Below, piece after piece: positions 54,411-55,108 of a stretch of 55,108 nt of DNA. Origin of the DNA: Nemertoderma westbladi (taxonomy: Eukaryota > Xenacoelomorpha > Nemertodermatida > Nemertodermatidae); NCBI GenBank assembly GCA_032718475.1, contig JAUCBJ010006337.1:1-55108 (forward strand), read 5' to 3'. Each line of letters begins with the position of its first letter. Positions within the stretch are counted from its first letter, which is position 1. Both the position numbers and the translations under genes were made by a program. The notes under the pieces were generated by a model. It was not told the origin of the DNA, did not search any database, and worked only from the letters and a program-made list of their open reading frames with translations.

Positions 54411-54605
54411 GGGGGGGGGGGGGGGGGGGGGGAAACTGGACGCAAAACCCGCCTTGGCGAATTAATATCCCGCCTCAATGTTAAATTCCCAATTTAGGGA
54501 AACGAGCAGGTTACAGTGACACGTTATTTTAACCAAAACAATAAACTAAACACAATAGAACAGGTTACCGTTTTATTTTAGAGAGTAATCATCTGTTATT
54601 TGCGT
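54411..54605 (+). mobile_element. GGGGAAA-TIR MITE with G22 expansion, right end truncated
   Basis: Twenty-two G residues (54411-54432) lead straight into the left TIR AAACTGGACGCAAAA. The interior matches the 23926-24113 copy throughout. The right TIR is cut after TTTGCGT at about 54605, and LINE copy D follows within about a dozen bases. Confidence 0.82.
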
Positions 54606-54616
54606 TAAGAAAATCA

Positions 54617-55108
54617 TGCAGAACATGCTGCTTCTAGTGTTGGTCTTTTTATTAACTCCAGAAAGACCAAAATTATGACAGTTAACTTTGAAAGGCCTCA
54701 GCAAGTCTCTGATCGGATGAGCATAAGCTCAAAGGATGGTATGCTTGAGCATGTGGACGACTTCTGTTACCTGGGATCATGGATCCGGAAGTCAGGTGAG
54801 GACCTTCGAATACGTAAGGGAAAGGCATGGGCAGCCTTGAATAGGCTTTCCAGGATTTGGAAGTCACCGAGAATTAATCGGAAACTTAAGGTCCGATTAT
54901 TTAGAGCAGCAGTAGTTCCAGTACTCCTCTACGGGAGTCCATGCTGGGCTCTAACTGCTGAGGACACCAAATCTCTGGATGGCACATTCACAAGAATGCT
55001 ACGCCGGGTTCATTGTGTCAAGTACAATGCACACATCTCCAACCAGCGACACTATATAACATTGGAGGTGTCTCATTGGTTCCCCCAAGCTTGACACTAG
55101 AACAAAAT
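54617..55108 (+). mobile_element. LINE copy D, RT C-terminal region, continues past window end
   Basis: Nearly identical to 23050-23530 of copy C, with only a handful of substitutions over some 400 bp: SISSKDGMLEHVDDFCYLGS, WAALNRLSRIWKS, VLLYGSPCWALTAEDTKSL. It begins abruptly within the RT domain (5' truncation). A 1-bp insertion near 55045 (CCAGCGACAC) breaks the frame that copy C keeps. The high identity of C and D indicates recent amplification. Confidence 0.92.

Overview
The window reads as nuclear DNA of an animal, probably a marine invertebrate. It is AT-rich and gene-poor, with spliced genes (GT-AG introns), several LINE families, tRNA-derived SINEs, miniature inverted-repeat elements and two large minisatellites. 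The recognisable host genes are conserved animal genes: an MPV17-family terminal exon (15580-15976, +), an intronless FAIM gene (18590-19147, -), an intronless TOMM20 gene (28179-28670, -), a complete five-exon SMNDC1/SPF30 gene (32693-48998, +), and the terminal exon of a DUSP19-like dual-specificity phosphatase (36261-36698, -) nested antisense in SMNDC1 intron 1. Two palindromic octamers, TACCGGTA and TAGGCCTA, are strikingly over-represented. The exact phylum cannot be fixed from sequence alone.

Layout. 1-5.2 kb: decayed LINE and SINE pieces in AT-rich DNA. 5.2-10.2 kb: a 23-bp minisatellite with a 69-bp trimeric higher-order repeat and a roughly 1.8-kb segmental duplication, interrupted by a TIR element. 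10.2-15.5 kb: SINE, LINE copy and a 643-bp TIR element. 15.6-19.1 kb: MPV17 exon and FAIM. 20.8-23.8 kb: nearly full-length but frameshifted endonuclease/RT LINE. 24-28 kb: nested TIR elements, LINE and SINE. 28.2-28.7 kb: TOMM20. 30.9-32.3 kb: CR1-like LINE. 32.7-49.0 kb: SMNDC1. 50.1-53.3 kb: foldback elements followed by a compact promoter and four short overlapping ORFs. 53.3-55.1 kb: more LINE and MITE sequence.

Two things stand out. First, SMNDC1, whose product is a spliceosome assembly factor, carries 134 tandem 42-bp units immediately upstream of exon 3. Each unit duplicates the intron-2/exon-3 junction: the first 27 nt of exon 3 (with a UUAAC branch-point-like motif) followed by the last 15 nt of the intron ending in CAG or TAG. 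Every unit is therefore a potential complete 3' splice site, and the unit is in frame (14 codons), with stop codons in many copies. Second, 51.2-53.0 kb holds a promoter-like block (four inverted CCAAT boxes, a perfect CRE, a TATA box 32 nt before a likely start site) driving four unrecognised, closely packed ORFs, one pair overlapping as TAATG. This is a virus-like or mobile-element-like layout, preceded by a 294-bp palindromic element.
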